Shown: positions 32,901-43,672 of the stretch, piece after piece
How the letters are laid out: every line of letters starts with the position of its first letter
How positions within the stretch are numbered: the first letter of the stretch is position 1
Origin: Actinophytocola xinjiangensis
GTDB lineage: Bacteria > Actinomycetota > Actinomycetes > Mycobacteriales > Pseudonocardiaceae
Assembly: GCF_001921215.1 (NCBI RefSeq)
Contig: NZ_MSIF01000035.1
Location: 1-64,000, forward strand
Reading direction: 5' to 3'
Length of the DNA: 64,000 nt
The notes under the pieces: model-generated
The model's input: the letters and a program-made list of their open reading frames with translations, nothing else
Database searches by the model: none
Told to the model about the DNA's origin: nothing
Position numbers and translations under genes: made by a program

Positions 32901-32929
32901 ACGCTAGAACCGCGCCAATGCTTGTTCAA
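32901..32929 (-). promoter_or_regulatory. Predicted promoter of the whiB3-like gene
   Basis: On the minus strand TTGAAC (32929-32924), 17-base spacer, TAGCGT (32906-32901). It lies about 65 bases upstream of the ATG at 32837, within the 223-base divergent gap 32838-33060. Confidence 0.6.
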
Positions 32930-33060
32930 GGGTGATCGACTCTTTGGCCAGGCATTTCAGCCGATCGGTGAAACAGATAGACAGAGCGTGTTCGTTGATC
33001 CTGTTGCCGGACGCTGTCGATCACCCGACGATGGGAGGGTGGCGACGTGAGGAGGCGTCC

Positions 33061-34020
33061 GTGGGCGATCATCGCGACCCCGTGTCGGGTGGGGTCTCAC
33101 TCCTGCGACCGGCCGTCGCGGGGGACCCGGCCGAACCGACCCTGTCGGTGGCCGCCGTCGCGCGCCGGCTGGGCGTCGCGCCCGCGACCCTGCGCACCTG
33201 GGACCGCCGCTACGGCATCGGCCCGCGCGGCCACACCACCGGCCGCCACCGCCGCTACGCCCCGGCCGACGTCGCCCGCCTCGAACTGATGCAGCAGGCG
33301 CTGCTGCGCGGGGTCACCCCGGCCGAGGCCGCCGGCTACGCGCTGAGCTCGCGACGGCCCGCCGAGGGCGTGCGGATCATCGCCCAGCGGGACCGCCCGC
33401 CCGACATCCTCGACCGGTCGGCGTCGGTGGTCGGCATCAACCGCGCCGCCACGGCCATGGACGCCGTCGTCACCCAGCAGCTGGTGGAGGCCGCCGTGCG
33501 CGACCTCGGCGTCCTGGCCTGCTGGGACGGTGTGCTGGCGCCGGTGCTGGGCGCGCTGGGCGGGCACGGCGGGTGTGTCGAGGTCGCCAGGATGGTCGAG
33601 GAGTGCGTCCTGGCCGCGATGATCGGCGCGACGCCGCTGGTCACCGTCGCGCGCAACCCGCACCCGGTGCTGCTGTGCGGCGTGCCGGGCGAGCGGCGTG
33701 CCCTGCCCGTCTATGTACTGCGCGCGGCGCTGGCCCAGGCGGGCATCGGCACCCAGCTGCTCGGGCCGGACCTGCCGCCGGCCGCGCTGGCCGCCGCCGT
33801 GCGCCGCACCGGGCCGGCCGCGGTCGCCGTCTGGTCGGCGCGCGCCCGCCGGGGCGGGGCGGAGGTGTTCGGCGGGGTGCCGCGCACCCGCCAGCGGGTG
33901 CGGCTGTTCGCCTGCGGCCCCGGCTGGCTGGCCGACGACCTGCCCGGCCGGGTGGAGCGGCTCGACGGCCTGGCCGGCGCCGTCCGCCGGATCGAGGCCC
34001 TGGTCGGTGCGCCCCGGTGA
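33061..34020 (+). CDS. MerR-family regulator with a B12-binding-like C-terminal half
   Basis: 319 aa from the GTG at 33061, chosen for its AGGAGG 6 bases upstream. The N-terminal MerR helix-turn-helix is of the MlrA/CarA subtype (LSVAAVARRLGVAPATLRTWDRRYGIG, then TTGRHRRYAPADVARL; residues about 27-90). Residues 140-200 look like the helical cap and 205-290 like the Rossmann lobe of cobalamin-binding light/redox sensors, but the cobalamin-ligating Asp-x-His-x-x-Gly is not present, so B12 binding is doubtful. It is divergent from whiB3, and its stop overlaps the next gene, suggesting coupled expression. Confidence 0.85.
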   Translation: MGDHRDPVSGGVSLLRPAVAGDPAEPTLSVAAVARRLGVAPATLRTWDRRYGIGPRGHTTGRHRRYAPADVARLELMQQALLRGVTPAEAAGYALSSRRPAEGVRIIAQRDRPPDILDRSASVVGINRAATAMDAVVTQQLVEAAVRDLGVLACWDGVLAPVLGALGGHGGCVEVARMVEECVLAAMIGATPLVTVARNPHPVLLCGVPGERRALPVYVLRAALAQAGIGTQLLGPDLPPAALAAAVRRTGPAAVAVWSARARRGGAEVFGGVPRTRQRVRLFACGPGWLADDLPGRVERLDGLAGAVRRIEALVGAPR

Positions 34021-34928
34021 GCTCCCCGGTCGGTTCACCGCACGACGTGCCGCACGAATTGCCACACGGCGTGCTGCACGATGCCGCGTTCGGAGCCAGG
34101 CCGGACCTGGAGGTCAGCGCCGTGCCGCCCGACCCGCGCGAACGCTGGCTGGCGGCGGTCGTCCTCGGCGCCCAGGGCTGGTACGCGCGTGCCGCGACTC
34201 TGCTCGACGAGCTGATGCTCGGCGCGGACCCGGTGCTGGCCGCCCTGGCCGCCGCGACGTTCGCCTCGCACCGCCGCCAGCTCGGCGGCCACGCCGACGC
34301 CCGCCGCCTCGACGCGGCCGGTCTGGGCCGGTTGGCCGGCGTGACCGTGGGTCGAACGGGTGAACACGACCCGGCGTTCGCCGGGCTGGTCGCCCTCGCC
34401 CGGTCGGACCTCCTGGTGGGGTTGGCGGCCGACGCGGTGGGCCTCGGGCGGCTGGCCGAGGCGCGGCGGCTGGTCGCGGCGGCGGACGCCTCGGTGCCGG
34501 CGGCCGGCTGGCGGGCCGGGGTGCGGGCGGGCTGGGTGCGGGCCGAGATCGAGCTGGCCGCCGGGCGGGCGGCCGACGCGGTCCGGCACGCCGAACCGGC
34601 GGCCGAGGAGGCCCTGGCCGGGCCGTCGTCGCGCCACCAGGTCAAGTCGTCGCTGGTCCTGGGGGCCGCCCTGGCGGCGAGCGGTCACGGGGCGCGGGCG
34701 GCGCGGCTGGTGTCCCCGGCGCTGGACCAGGCCGCCGACCTGGGACTCGTCACACTCGAGTGGCCCGCGGCGATGATTATGGCGGAGTTGGCACCCACCC
34801 GAGCGGACCAATTCTGTCGGTGTGCCGCAGTAGCCTTACACAGCGTGTTACGTCGGGCCGACCCGGTCGGCCGCCAGCTCGCGGAGCGCTCAGTCTGGGT
34901 GCCTCGCTTCGCTGGCCCAACCGGGTGA
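34017..34928 (+). CDS. TPR-like helical protein of unknown function
   Basis: 303 aa; the GTG start overlaps the MerR-type gene stop by 4 bases. After a short disordered N-terminus the sequence is Ala/Leu/Arg-rich, with helix pairs of TPR character (LGAQGWYARAATLLDELMLGADPVLAALA; RLVAAADAS; LVLGAALAASGHGARAARLVSPAL). There is no catalytic motif, signal or membrane segment. Location suggests correspondence to the uncharacterised Rv3415c of mycobacteria. It could be a protein-binding partner of the MerR-type regulator. Confidence 0.72.
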   Translation: MSSPVGSPHDVPHELPHGVLHDAAFGARPDLEVSAVPPDPRERWLAAVVLGAQGWYARAATLLDELMLGADPVLAALAAATFASHRRQLGGHADARRLDAAGLGRLAGVTVGRTGEHDPAFAGLVALARSDLLVGLAADAVGLGRLAEARRLVAAADASVPAAGWRAGVRAGWVRAEIELAAGRAADAVRHAEPAAEEALAGPSSRHQVKSSLVLGAALAASGHGARAARLVSPALDQAADLGLVTLEWPAAMIMAELAPTRADQFCRCAAVALHSVLRRADPVGRQLAERSVWVPRFAGPTG

Positions 34929-35049
34929 CGGGGTGGGTACGGACATCTGGGCGAACTGGTCGGAAGAATTACCACCAGATCGTGTCAAGGTTCGCCCCGA
35001 AGCGTCCGATAGGGAGGAGTACGTCACTCGGCTGCAGGAAGGAGTCCCC

Positions 35050-35646
35050 GTGACGACGGTCTTGATTTGCGACGACCGCCGCGGCGTGCGGGAAGGCTTG
35101 ACCCGTGTCATGTCCGCGGTTCCAGGGGTTAGTCGCATCGACTGTGTAGCACACGGTGACGAGCTGCTCGCCAGATTCTCCCGGGCTCCGGTCGACGTCG
35201 TCCTCGTCGGCACCCAGCGTGCTGTGCCGACCGGGGTCGAGGCGACCAGGCGTCTGGTCTCGGCGAACCCGCAGGCGAACGTGATCGTGTTCGGTGCGCC
35301 CGACGACGCCGGCAGCATCGCCGCCGCGATCGCCGGTGGGGCCAGGGGTTACCTGCGCTGGGACGCCTCGCGCCCGGAGCTGGTGGCCGCGCTCGCGCAC
35401 ACCCTGGCGAGCACCTCGGTGCCCGCCCCGCGCCAGCCCTCCGATCCCGGTGTCCAGCTCACCGATCGCGAGTTGCAGGTGCTGCGCGGCATGGCGATGG
35501 GCAAGAGCAACGGTCAGATCGGCCGCGAGCTCTACCTCTCGGAGGACACCGTGAAGACCCACGCCCGGCGGCTGTTCCGCAAGCTGGGCGTCCGGGACCG
35601 CGCGCAGGCCGTCGCTCACGGCTTCCGCCGCGGTCTCGTTTCCTGA
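35050..35646 (+). CDS. Orphan LuxR/NarL-type response regulator lacking the phospho-acceptor Asp
   Basis: 198 aa from the GTG at 35050 (AAGGAG upstream). The receiver domain (1-115) starts TTVLICDDRRGVREGL, but at the end of strand 3, where Asp is expected, there is Gly54 (DVVLVGTQ). The conserved Lys after strand 5 is also replaced (GYLRWDAS). So it is unlikely to be phosphorylated in the usual way. The C-terminal LuxR helix-turn-helix is intact (LTDRELQVLRGMAMG and EDTVKTHARRLFRKLGVRDR). No kinase gene is adjacent. Such atypical receivers often act as constitutive or ligand-gated dimers, as in BldM/WhiI-type developmental regulators. Confidence 0.9.
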   Translation: MTTVLICDDRRGVREGLTRVMSAVPGVSRIDCVAHGDELLARFSRAPVDVVLVGTQRAVPTGVEATRRLVSANPQANVIVFGAPDDAGSIAAAIAGGARGYLRWDASRPELVAALAHTLASTSVPAPRQPSDPGVQLTDRELQVLRGMAMGKSNGQIGRELYLSEDTVKTHARRLFRKLGVRDRAQAVAHGFRRGLVS

Positions 35647-35664
35647 ATCACACTCGGCGAACCG

Positions 35665-35703
35665 GACGACGCCACCCGCACGCCATGCGGGGCAGGCGTC
35701 GTT
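35665..35703 (+). terminator. Hairpin terminator after the orphan regulator
   Basis: Two stacked stems: outer 35665-35673 with 35695-35703 (one G-U) and inner 35675-35680 with 35686-35691. It begins 19 bases after the stop. The rest of the gap to 35883 probably holds the sigD promoter, which I could not identify. Confidence 0.7.
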
Positions 35704-35883
35704 CAGCGCGTTCCGGACAAGTTCGCTGGTCAGGCCGTCGCCGATCCACGCGTACGCGCGCGGATCGGACTCCGTTGCTCTGCGCGGTACGGTGGATGGG
35801 ACCCGCTGGCGGGACGGGCCGCTCCCGGGTAAGTGATGGCTGACTGACTGTACCCGCACGTAACACTGAGGCTGCTCGCTGCG

Positions 35884-36456
35884 ATGACCACATTGGGGGA
35901 CGGACTGGATGCTTCCGTTGGGGCCGCCGTCGACGGTGACCCACGCGCCATCGACCGGGTGCTGGCGTCCATCCGGCCCCTAGTCGTGCGGTACTGCCGC
36001 GCGCGGGTTGGGAGGCAGGAGCGTTCGTTCGCTTCGGCAGACGACGTCGCACAGGAGGTGTGTCTCGCGGTGCTCACGGCATTGCCCAGCTACCGCGACC
36101 AGGGACGCCCTTTTCTGGCGTTCGTCTACGGCATCGCCGCGCACAAGGTCGCCGACGCGCATCGCGCCGCCGGGCGTAACCGTTCCGAGCCGGTGGCCGA
36201 CGTTCCTGATGAACCGGAGACCGAGGCCGGTCCTGAGCAGCGCGCGATGCAGCAGGATCTGAGCCGCCGGATGAAGGAACTGCTCGAGGTACTACCCGAC
36301 AAGCAGCGGGACATCGTCCTGCTGCGCGTCGTGGTGGGGCTCTCGGCCGAGGAGACCGCCGAGGCGGTCGGCTCGACACCGGGGGCGGTCCGGGTGGCGC
36401 AGCACCGCGCGCTCGCCCGGTTACGCAAGACGTTGTCCGCGGAGGAGGTGGTCTGA
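35884..36456 (+). CDS. sigD: RNA polymerase sigma factor SigD (ECF family)
   Basis: 190 aa. Region 2 is present (YCRARVGRQERSFASADDVAQEVCLAVL and FLAFVYGIAAHKVADAHRAA). Region 4 is at the C-terminus (LLEVLPDKQRDIVLLRVVVGLSAEETAEAVGSTPGAVRVAQHRALARLR). The gene runs directly into a gene for an RsdA-type anti-sigma factor, so this is SigD of the mycobacterial type (Rv3414c). In mycobacteria SigD acts in stationary phase and nutrient stress. Confidence 0.94.
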   Translation: MTTLGDGLDASVGAAVDGDPRAIDRVLASIRPLVVRYCRARVGRQERSFASADDVAQEVCLAVLTALPSYRDQGRPFLAFVYGIAAHKVADAHRAAGRNRSEPVADVPDEPETEAGPEQRAMQQDLSRRMKELLEVLPDKQRDIVLLRVVVGLSAEETAEAVGSTPGAVRVAQHRALARLRKTLSAEEVV

Positions 36457-37410
36457 ATGAACGATCGAGACGATCACGACTCGCCCGAGGAAGGCCGTCC
36501 TTTCGGCACCGCCGCGGATCTGGAACTCGACCTGTCGATGGTGCACGCCGACGACGAGTACCTCGACCTGCTGGCCGGCGCCGACCTGGACGACCCCGAC
36601 GGTGTGCCCGACGACCAGCTCAGCGCGCTGCTGATGTCCTGGAGACGTGACGTCGAGGCCGAACCCGCCGGAGAACTCGTCGACCCGAAGCTCGCCACCG
36701 TCACCGTGCAGGCCGCGCGGCTGCGCCGCAAGCGCCGGCCCCGCCTGCTGGTCCCCGTCGCCGCCGCTGCCGCGGTACTCGCCATCGCCTTCGCCGGGAT
36801 CGGCCTTGCCGCCCGCGACGCCCAGCCGGGCGACACGCTCTGGGCACTGGCCAAGGTGCTCTACTCCGACCACACCCGCTCGGTCGAGGCCGCCGAGGCG
36901 GTCCGCGCCGACCTGCGCGAGGCCAGGGCCGCGCTGACCGAGGGCCGGGTCGCCGAGGCGAAGTCCAAGCTGGAGGACGCGCACGCCGCGCTGCCGACCG
37001 TGTCGGTCGAGGACGGCCAGAAGGACCTGGAGAAACAGCACGCGTCGCTGGTCGAGCAGCTGCCGGGCAACCCGTCCGGCGAGGCCTCCAACCCGCCCAA
37101 GCCCAACCCGACCACCGCGCCCGACTCCGACACGCGACCGGGCGGGTCCGACTCGGGCACCAGCCCGACCTCGCCGTCCTCGCCGCCGGTGGACACCACC
37201 CAGCCGCAGGCCCCGGTCACCACGACCCCGCCGTCGGACACCACGACGCCCAGCGAGTCCTCCCGCAGCGAGACCACGCCCGGCTCCGGTGACACCGGCG
37301 GGGGCGGCGGCGGGACCGGTGGCGTCGGCGAGCCGGCCGGCGGCAGCGACAGTGGCAGTGGCAACACGATCAACGTCGAGCCCAACAGCGCGTTGGCGCC
37401 GCGCGAATGA
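36457..37410 (+). CDS. rsdA: Anti-sigma-D factor RsdA
   Basis: 317 aa; the ATG follows the sigD stop with no gap. The N-terminal sigma-binding segment is recognisable: DDEYLDLLAGADLDDPDG then LSALLMSWRRDVEAEP (about residues 27-72). One membrane segment lies at about 98-120 after a basic RLRRKRRPR. The outer part has a helical hairpin (about 130-200) and a long Ser/Thr/Pro/Gly-rich tail. The protein holds SigD at the membrane; in mycobacteria release involves ClpXP degradation of the exposed cytosolic part. Confidence 0.92.
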   Translation: MNDRDDHDSPEEGRPFGTAADLELDLSMVHADDEYLDLLAGADLDDPDGVPDDQLSALLMSWRRDVEAEPAGELVDPKLATVTVQAARLRRKRRPRLLVPVAAAAAVLAIAFAGIGLAARDAQPGDTLWALAKVLYSDHTRSVEAAEAVRADLREARAALTEGRVAEAKSKLEDAHAALPTVSVEDGQKDLEKQHASLVEQLPGNPSGEASNPPKPNPTTAPDSDTRPGGSDSGTSPTSPSSPPVDTTQPQAPVTTTPPSDTTTPSESSRSETTPGSGDTGGGGGGTGGVGEPAGGSDSGSGNTINVEPNSALAPRE

Positions 37411-37601
37411 CGGAACTGGCGCCGGGGACCGTGTACAGCCAGGCACCGAGGTGCGCCGAGTGCGCCGGCCGGGCCCTGCTCGTCGAGCAGGCGGCGACCG
37501 CGCTGGTCGAGGAGTCACTCGGGCGGCTGACCGCGCGCCGCTGCCCGCACGGCGACGGCTGGCACGTTCACGACCCGGTGACCGAGACGGCGAGCCAGTA
37601 G
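37407..37601 (+). CDS. Small Cys-rich protein downstream of rsdA
   Basis: 64 aa; ATG overlaps the rsdA stop by 4 bases. Cys16-x2-Cys19 and a later Cys-Pro-His-Gly...Trp-His-Val-His segment form a plausible zinc site. No known family. Operon position suggests co-expression with sigD-rsdA. Confidence 0.65.
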   Translation: MTELAPGTVYSQAPRCAECAGRALLVEQAATALVEESLGRLTARRCPHGDGWHVHDPVTETASQ

Positions 37602-37640
37602 CTGGTCGGTACCGCGGTCAGCGCTGGGTCAGCGCTGCGG

Positions 37641-39646
<2,006 letters not shown>

Positions 39647-39671
39647 GGCGCGCTCGCTCGGAGGTAGGACA

Positions 39672-40808
39672 GTGCGGGATCTTGTCGAGATCGGCATGGG
39701 CCGGACGGCGCGGCGCGCGTTCGGTCTGGAGGACGTGGAGATCGTGCCGTCGCGGCGCACGCGCTCGTCCAAGGACGTGTCCACCGCGTGGCAGATCGAC
39801 GCCTACCGGTTCGACATCCCGCTGATCACCCACCCGACCGACGCGGTGGTCTCGCCGTCGACGGCGGTGGAGGTCGGGCGGCTGGGCGGGCTGGGGGTGC
39901 TCAACGCCGAGGGCCTGTGGGCCCGGCACGCCAACGTCGAGGAGGCGCTGGGGCGGGTGCAGGCGGCCGTCGACGACGCCGACCTGACGGCGCTGACCCG
40001 GGTCCTGCAGGAGCTGCACGCGGCCCCGATCCGCACCGAGCTGATCGCCGAGGCGGTCAAGAAGGTCACCGAGTCGGGGGTGACGGCCGCGGCGCGGGTC
40101 AGCCCGCAGCGGGCGGCCGAGCTGACCCCGGAGCTGCTGGCGGCCGGGGTGGAGATCCTGGTCGTGCAGGGCACGATCGTGTCGGCCGAGCACGTCTCGC
40201 GCGGCGGCGAGCCGCTGAACCTGAAGAACTTCATCGCCGACCTCGACGTGCCGGTGATCGCCGGCGGCGTGCACGACTACCGCACGGCCATGCACCTGAT
40301 GCGCACCGGCGCGGCCGGCGTGATCGTGGGCTACGGCTCGGGTGAGGCCACCACCACCGAGCACGTGCTGGGCATCGGCGTGCCGATGGCCACCGCGATC
40401 GTGGACGCGGCCGCCGCCCGCCGCGACTACCTCGACGAGACCGGCGGCCGGTACGTGCACGTGATCGCCGACGGCGGTGTGCACGTCTCGGGCGACATCG
40501 CCAAGTCCGTGGCCTGCGGCGCGGACGCGGTGATGCTCGGCGCGCCGCTCGCCCTGGCCAGCGAGTCCCCTGGCGGCGGGCTGTACTGGACGGCCGCCGC
40601 CGCGCACCCGTCGCTGCCGCGCAGCCGGGTCGAGCCGGTCGCCGGCCCGGACGAGGTCGTCGACCTGCGCACGCTGCTGTTCGGCCCGTCGGCCGACGCC
40701 GACGGCCTGATCAACCTGTTCGGCGCGCTGCGCCGCGCCATGGCCAAGACCGGCTACTCGGATCTCAAGGAGTTCCAGAAGGTCGGCCTGACGGTTCGCG
40801 CCGGATGA
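39672..40808 (+). CDS. guaB3: GuaB3-family IMPDH/GMP reductase-like protein
   Basis: 378 aa, no CBS domains. It starts VEIGMGRTARRAFGLEDVEIVPSRRTRSSKDV and ends DLKEFQKVGLTV, both signatures of the GuaB3 family (Rv3410c). In the region of the catalytic loop there is GYGSGEATTTEHVLGIG, without the Cys seen in GuaB, as in the mycobacterial homologue. Related GuaB3 proteins of cyanobacteria have been reported as GMP reductases; whether that holds here is unknown. Cotranscribed with guaB (25-base gap). Confidence 0.93.
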   Translation: MRDLVEIGMGRTARRAFGLEDVEIVPSRRTRSSKDVSTAWQIDAYRFDIPLITHPTDAVVSPSTAVEVGRLGGLGVLNAEGLWARHANVEEALGRVQAAVDDADLTALTRVLQELHAAPIRTELIAEAVKKVTESGVTAAARVSPQRAAELTPELLAAGVEILVVQGTIVSAEHVSRGGEPLNLKNFIADLDVPVIAGGVHDYRTAMHLMRTGAAGVIVGYGSGEATTTEHVLGIGVPMATAIVDAAAARRDYLDETGGRYVHVIADGGVHVSGDIAKSVACGADAVMLGAPLALASESPGGGLYWTAAAAHPSLPRSRVEPVAGPDEVVDLRTLLFGPSADADGLINLFGALRRAMAKTGYSDLKEFQKVGLTVRAG

Positions 40809-40923
40809 GCGGCAGCGACAGAGCGTGCGCCGTCTGGACTGAGGGGCGCGCGCAGGCGCGTCAGCGCCGGGCACGCGACGAGGGAAGACGGCGTGTTGGC
40901 GGCGGAGCGGGAGCGGAGCGACC

Positions 40924-41955
40924 ATGAGCACCTCCACCCGCAGGAAGGTCGTGGTCTCGGGCGAAGGGGTCGCGCTCGGGGAGGTGCTCGACGGGGACCG
41001 GGAGTGGCTCGGTTCGCGCGACGACGGGGCTTTCGACGTCGACGACGACGGGCGGCGCCCGGAGCACCATGTCCAGGTGCACCGGCTGGCGGTGGTGGAC
41101 CTGTCCGACGGGGAGCTGGTGGGCCAGGTCAACTGGCACCCGGTCGGGCACGGGCGGACCAGGGCGTGCGGGGCGTGGAACATCGGCATGTCGCTGCTGC
41201 CGAACGCGCGGGGGCGCGGGGTCGGTGCGCGGACGCTGCGGCTGCTGGCCGAGTACCTGCTCGACACCACCGACCTCGACCGGATCGAGGCCAGTACCGA
41301 CGTGACGAACGTGGCCGCGCAGCGTGTCCTGGCCAAGGGCGGGTTCCGCGCCGAGGGTGTGCTGCGGGGCGCGCAGCTGCGTGACGGGGTGCGCCACGAC
41401 CTGGTCCAGTACGCCCTGCTGCGGAGCGATCTGGAGCCGCCGGCGGCGGGGTCGCCGCGTGCGGTGGTGGCGTCCGGGGACGGGGTGGCGCTGGCGGTGC
41501 CGGTGGCCGGTGAGCGGGAACGCTACGTGCGGGCCTCGGTCGGCGAGTTCACCGTGGACCGGGACGACCGGCCGCAGGTGATGGGGCCGTCGCACAGCAC
41601 GCTGCTCAGCGTGCTGGACGAGCGGGAGCACACGCTGCTCGGCGGGGTCAGCTACCACGCGGTCGACTACGGCGGCACGGTCGGCTGCGCGGCGTGGAAC
41701 ATCGGCATCGCGCTGCTGGCCGGCGAACGCGGCCGGGGGGTCGGGTCGACGGCGCAGCGGCTGCTGGCCGAGTACCTGTTCGCCACGACCGAGGTGGACC
41801 GGGTGGAGGCCAGTACCGACGTCGACAACGTCGCCGAGCAGAAGGCGCTGGCCAGGGCGGGGTTCACCCGGGAGGGTGTGCTGCGCGGGGCGCAGCTGCG
41901 TGGCGGGGTCCGGCGGGATCTGGTGCATTTCGGGAAGTTACGTACTGACCAGTAG
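40924..41955 (+). CDS. Tandem GNAT (RimJ/RimL-type) acetyltransferase
   Basis: 343 aa made of two similar GNAT halves. Residues about 84-165 and 245-340 share the pattern AWNIG, then LL, RGRGVG, RLLAEYL, EASTDV, NVA, EGVLRGAQLR and a closing GVR-DLV. Both copies retain the acetyl-CoA loop (ARGRGVGARTLRLL and RGRGVGSTAQRLL). This is an internal gene duplication, not a repeat in the DNA, since the two halves have diverged. Substrate unknown. Confidence 0.88.
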   Translation: MSTSTRRKVVVSGEGVALGEVLDGDREWLGSRDDGAFDVDDDGRRPEHHVQVHRLAVVDLSDGELVGQVNWHPVGHGRTRACGAWNIGMSLLPNARGRGVGARTLRLLAEYLLDTTDLDRIEASTDVTNVAAQRVLAKGGFRAEGVLRGAQLRDGVRHDLVQYALLRSDLEPPAAGSPRAVVASGDGVALAVPVAGERERYVRASVGEFTVDRDDRPQVMGPSHSTLLSVLDEREHTLLGGVSYHAVDYGGTVGCAAWNIGIALLAGERGRGVGSTAQRLLAEYLFATTEVDRVEASTDVDNVAEQKALARAGFTREGVLRGAQLRGGVRRDLVHFGKLRTDQ

Positions 41956-41983
41956 ATAACGCGCCGGCCGCTGGCTAGCCTCA

Positions 41984-43672
41984 GTGCGTATGGACTACGA
42001 CGTGGTGGTGGTCGGCTCGGGTTTCGGCGGCAGTGTCGCCGCGCTGCGGCTGACCGAGAAGGGCTACCGGGTGGCGGTGGTCGAGGCCGGTCGCCGCTTC
42101 GCCGACGACGAGTTCGCCGAGACCTCCTGGGACTTCCGCCGGTACCTGTGGGCGCCCGCGCTGGGCTGTTTCGGCATCCAGCGCATCCACCTGCTGCGGG
42201 ACGTGATGATCCTGGCCGGCTCCGGCGTCGGCGGCGGCTCGCTGGTGTACGCGAACACCCTCTACCGCCCGCTGGCGCCGTTCTTCACCGACCGGCAGTG
42301 GGCCCACCTCACCGACTGGGAGGCCGAGCTCTCCCCGCACTACGACCAGGCCTCGCGGATGCTCGGCGTGGTCACCAACCCGTCGACCACCCCGGCCGAC
42401 GAGGTGATGCGCAAGGTCGCCGCCGACCTCGGCGTCGCCGAGTCCTACCACCCGACGCCGGTCGGCGTGTACTTCGGCCGGCCCGGCGAGAACGCGGCCG
42501 ACCCGTACTTCGGCGGCGCCGGCCCGGCGCGCACCGGCTGCACCGAATGCGGCTCGTGCATGACCGGCTGCCGCGTCGGCGCGAAGAACACCCTGGTGAA
42601 GAACTACCTGTACCTGGCGGAGCGGGCCGGGGCGAAGGTCCTGCCGCTGACCACGGTGACCGCCGTGCGTCCGCGCGCCGACGGCGGGTTCGCTGTCGAC
42701 CTGCGGCGCACCGGCCACCGCACCCGGGCCAGCGTGACGGCCCAGCGGGTCGTGCTGGCGGCCGGCACCTGGGGCACCCAGCGGCTGCTGCACGCCATGC
42801 GCGACCAGGGCGTCCTGCCGGACCTCTCGCCGCGCCTCGGCGAGCTGACCCGCACCAACTCCGAGGCCATCATCGGCGCCGGGCGCACCTCGGTGGACCC
42901 AGACCGGGACTTCTCCCGGGGCGTGGCGATCACCTCGTCGATCCACCCGGACGAGACAACGCACATCGAGCCGGTGCGCTACGGCCGGGGCAGCAACGCC
43001 ATGGGCCTGTTGCAGACCATCGCCACCGACGGCGCGTCGGCCACCCCGCGCTGGCTCCAGGTCCTGCGCTACCTGGTCCGTCACCCGGCGCGCAGCGCCG
43101 CGCTGCTGCGGGTGCGCCGGTGGAGCGAGCGGACGGTGATCCTGCTGGTGATGCAGAGCCTGGACAACTCGATCACCACGTTCACCCGCAAGGGCCTGTT
43201 CGGCCGCCGCCGCTACACCTCGCGGCAGGGCCACGGCGAGCCGAACCCGACGTTCATCAGGGCCGGCTACGAGGCCAACCAGCTGGCCGCCAAACACATC
43301 GACGGGATCGCCGGCGGGACCTGGGGCGAGGTGTTCAACATCCCGCTGACCGCGCACTTCATCGGCGGCTGCCCGATCGGCGCGACCGCCGACGACGGGG
43401 TGATCGACCCCTACCACCGGGTGCACCACTACCCGGGCCTGTCGGTGGTCGACGGGTCGGCGATCTCGGCGAACCTGGGCGTCAACCCGTCGTTGACGAT
43501 CGCCGCGCAGGCCGAGCGGGCGTTCTCGTTGTGGCCCAACAAGGGTGAGCCCGATCCCCGGCCGGAGCCCGGCGCGGACTACGCGCGGATCGAGCCGGTC
43601 GCGCCGAAGGCCCCCGCGGTGCCGGCGAGCGCGCCGGGGGCGCTGTCCGTGGCAGGCTGGGACCGTGGCTAA
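41984..43672 (+). CDS. choD: GMC-type FAD oxidoreductase, cholesterol-oxidase-like (ChoD-like)
   Basis: 562 aa from the GTG at 41984 (the ATG at 41990 is also possible). The FAD-binding fold is VVVVGSGFGGSVAALRLTEKGYRVAVVEAG, then AGSGVGGGSLVYANTL. The C-terminal catalytic His-Asn region is HFIGGCPIG and SANLGVNPSLTIAAQAE. Residues about 183-193 hold a ferredoxin-like Cys-x2-Cys-x2-Cys-x3-Cys (CTECGSCMTGC), found in this subgroup. The place near guaB3 agrees with Rv3409c. The mycobacterial protein is called cholesterol oxidase, but a true sterol substrate is not certain. Confidence 0.85.
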   Translation: MRMDYDVVVVGSGFGGSVAALRLTEKGYRVAVVEAGRRFADDEFAETSWDFRRYLWAPALGCFGIQRIHLLRDVMILAGSGVGGGSLVYANTLYRPLAPFFTDRQWAHLTDWEAELSPHYDQASRMLGVVTNPSTTPADEVMRKVAADLGVAESYHPTPVGVYFGRPGENAADPYFGGAGPARTGCTECGSCMTGCRVGAKNTLVKNYLYLAERAGAKVLPLTTVTAVRPRADGGFAVDLRRTGHRTRASVTAQRVVLAAGTWGTQRLLHAMRDQGVLPDLSPRLGELTRTNSEAIIGAGRTSVDPDRDFSRGVAITSSIHPDETTHIEPVRYGRGSNAMGLLQTIATDGASATPRWLQVLRYLVRHPARSAALLRVRRWSERTVILLVMQSLDNSITTFTRKGLFGRRRYTSRQGHGEPNPTFIRAGYEANQLAAKHIDGIAGGTWGEVFNIPLTAHFIGGCPIGATADDGVIDPYHRVHHYPGLSVVDGSAISANLGVNPSLTIAAQAERAFSLWPNKGEPDPRPEPGADYARIEPVAPKAPAVPASAPGALSVAGWDRG

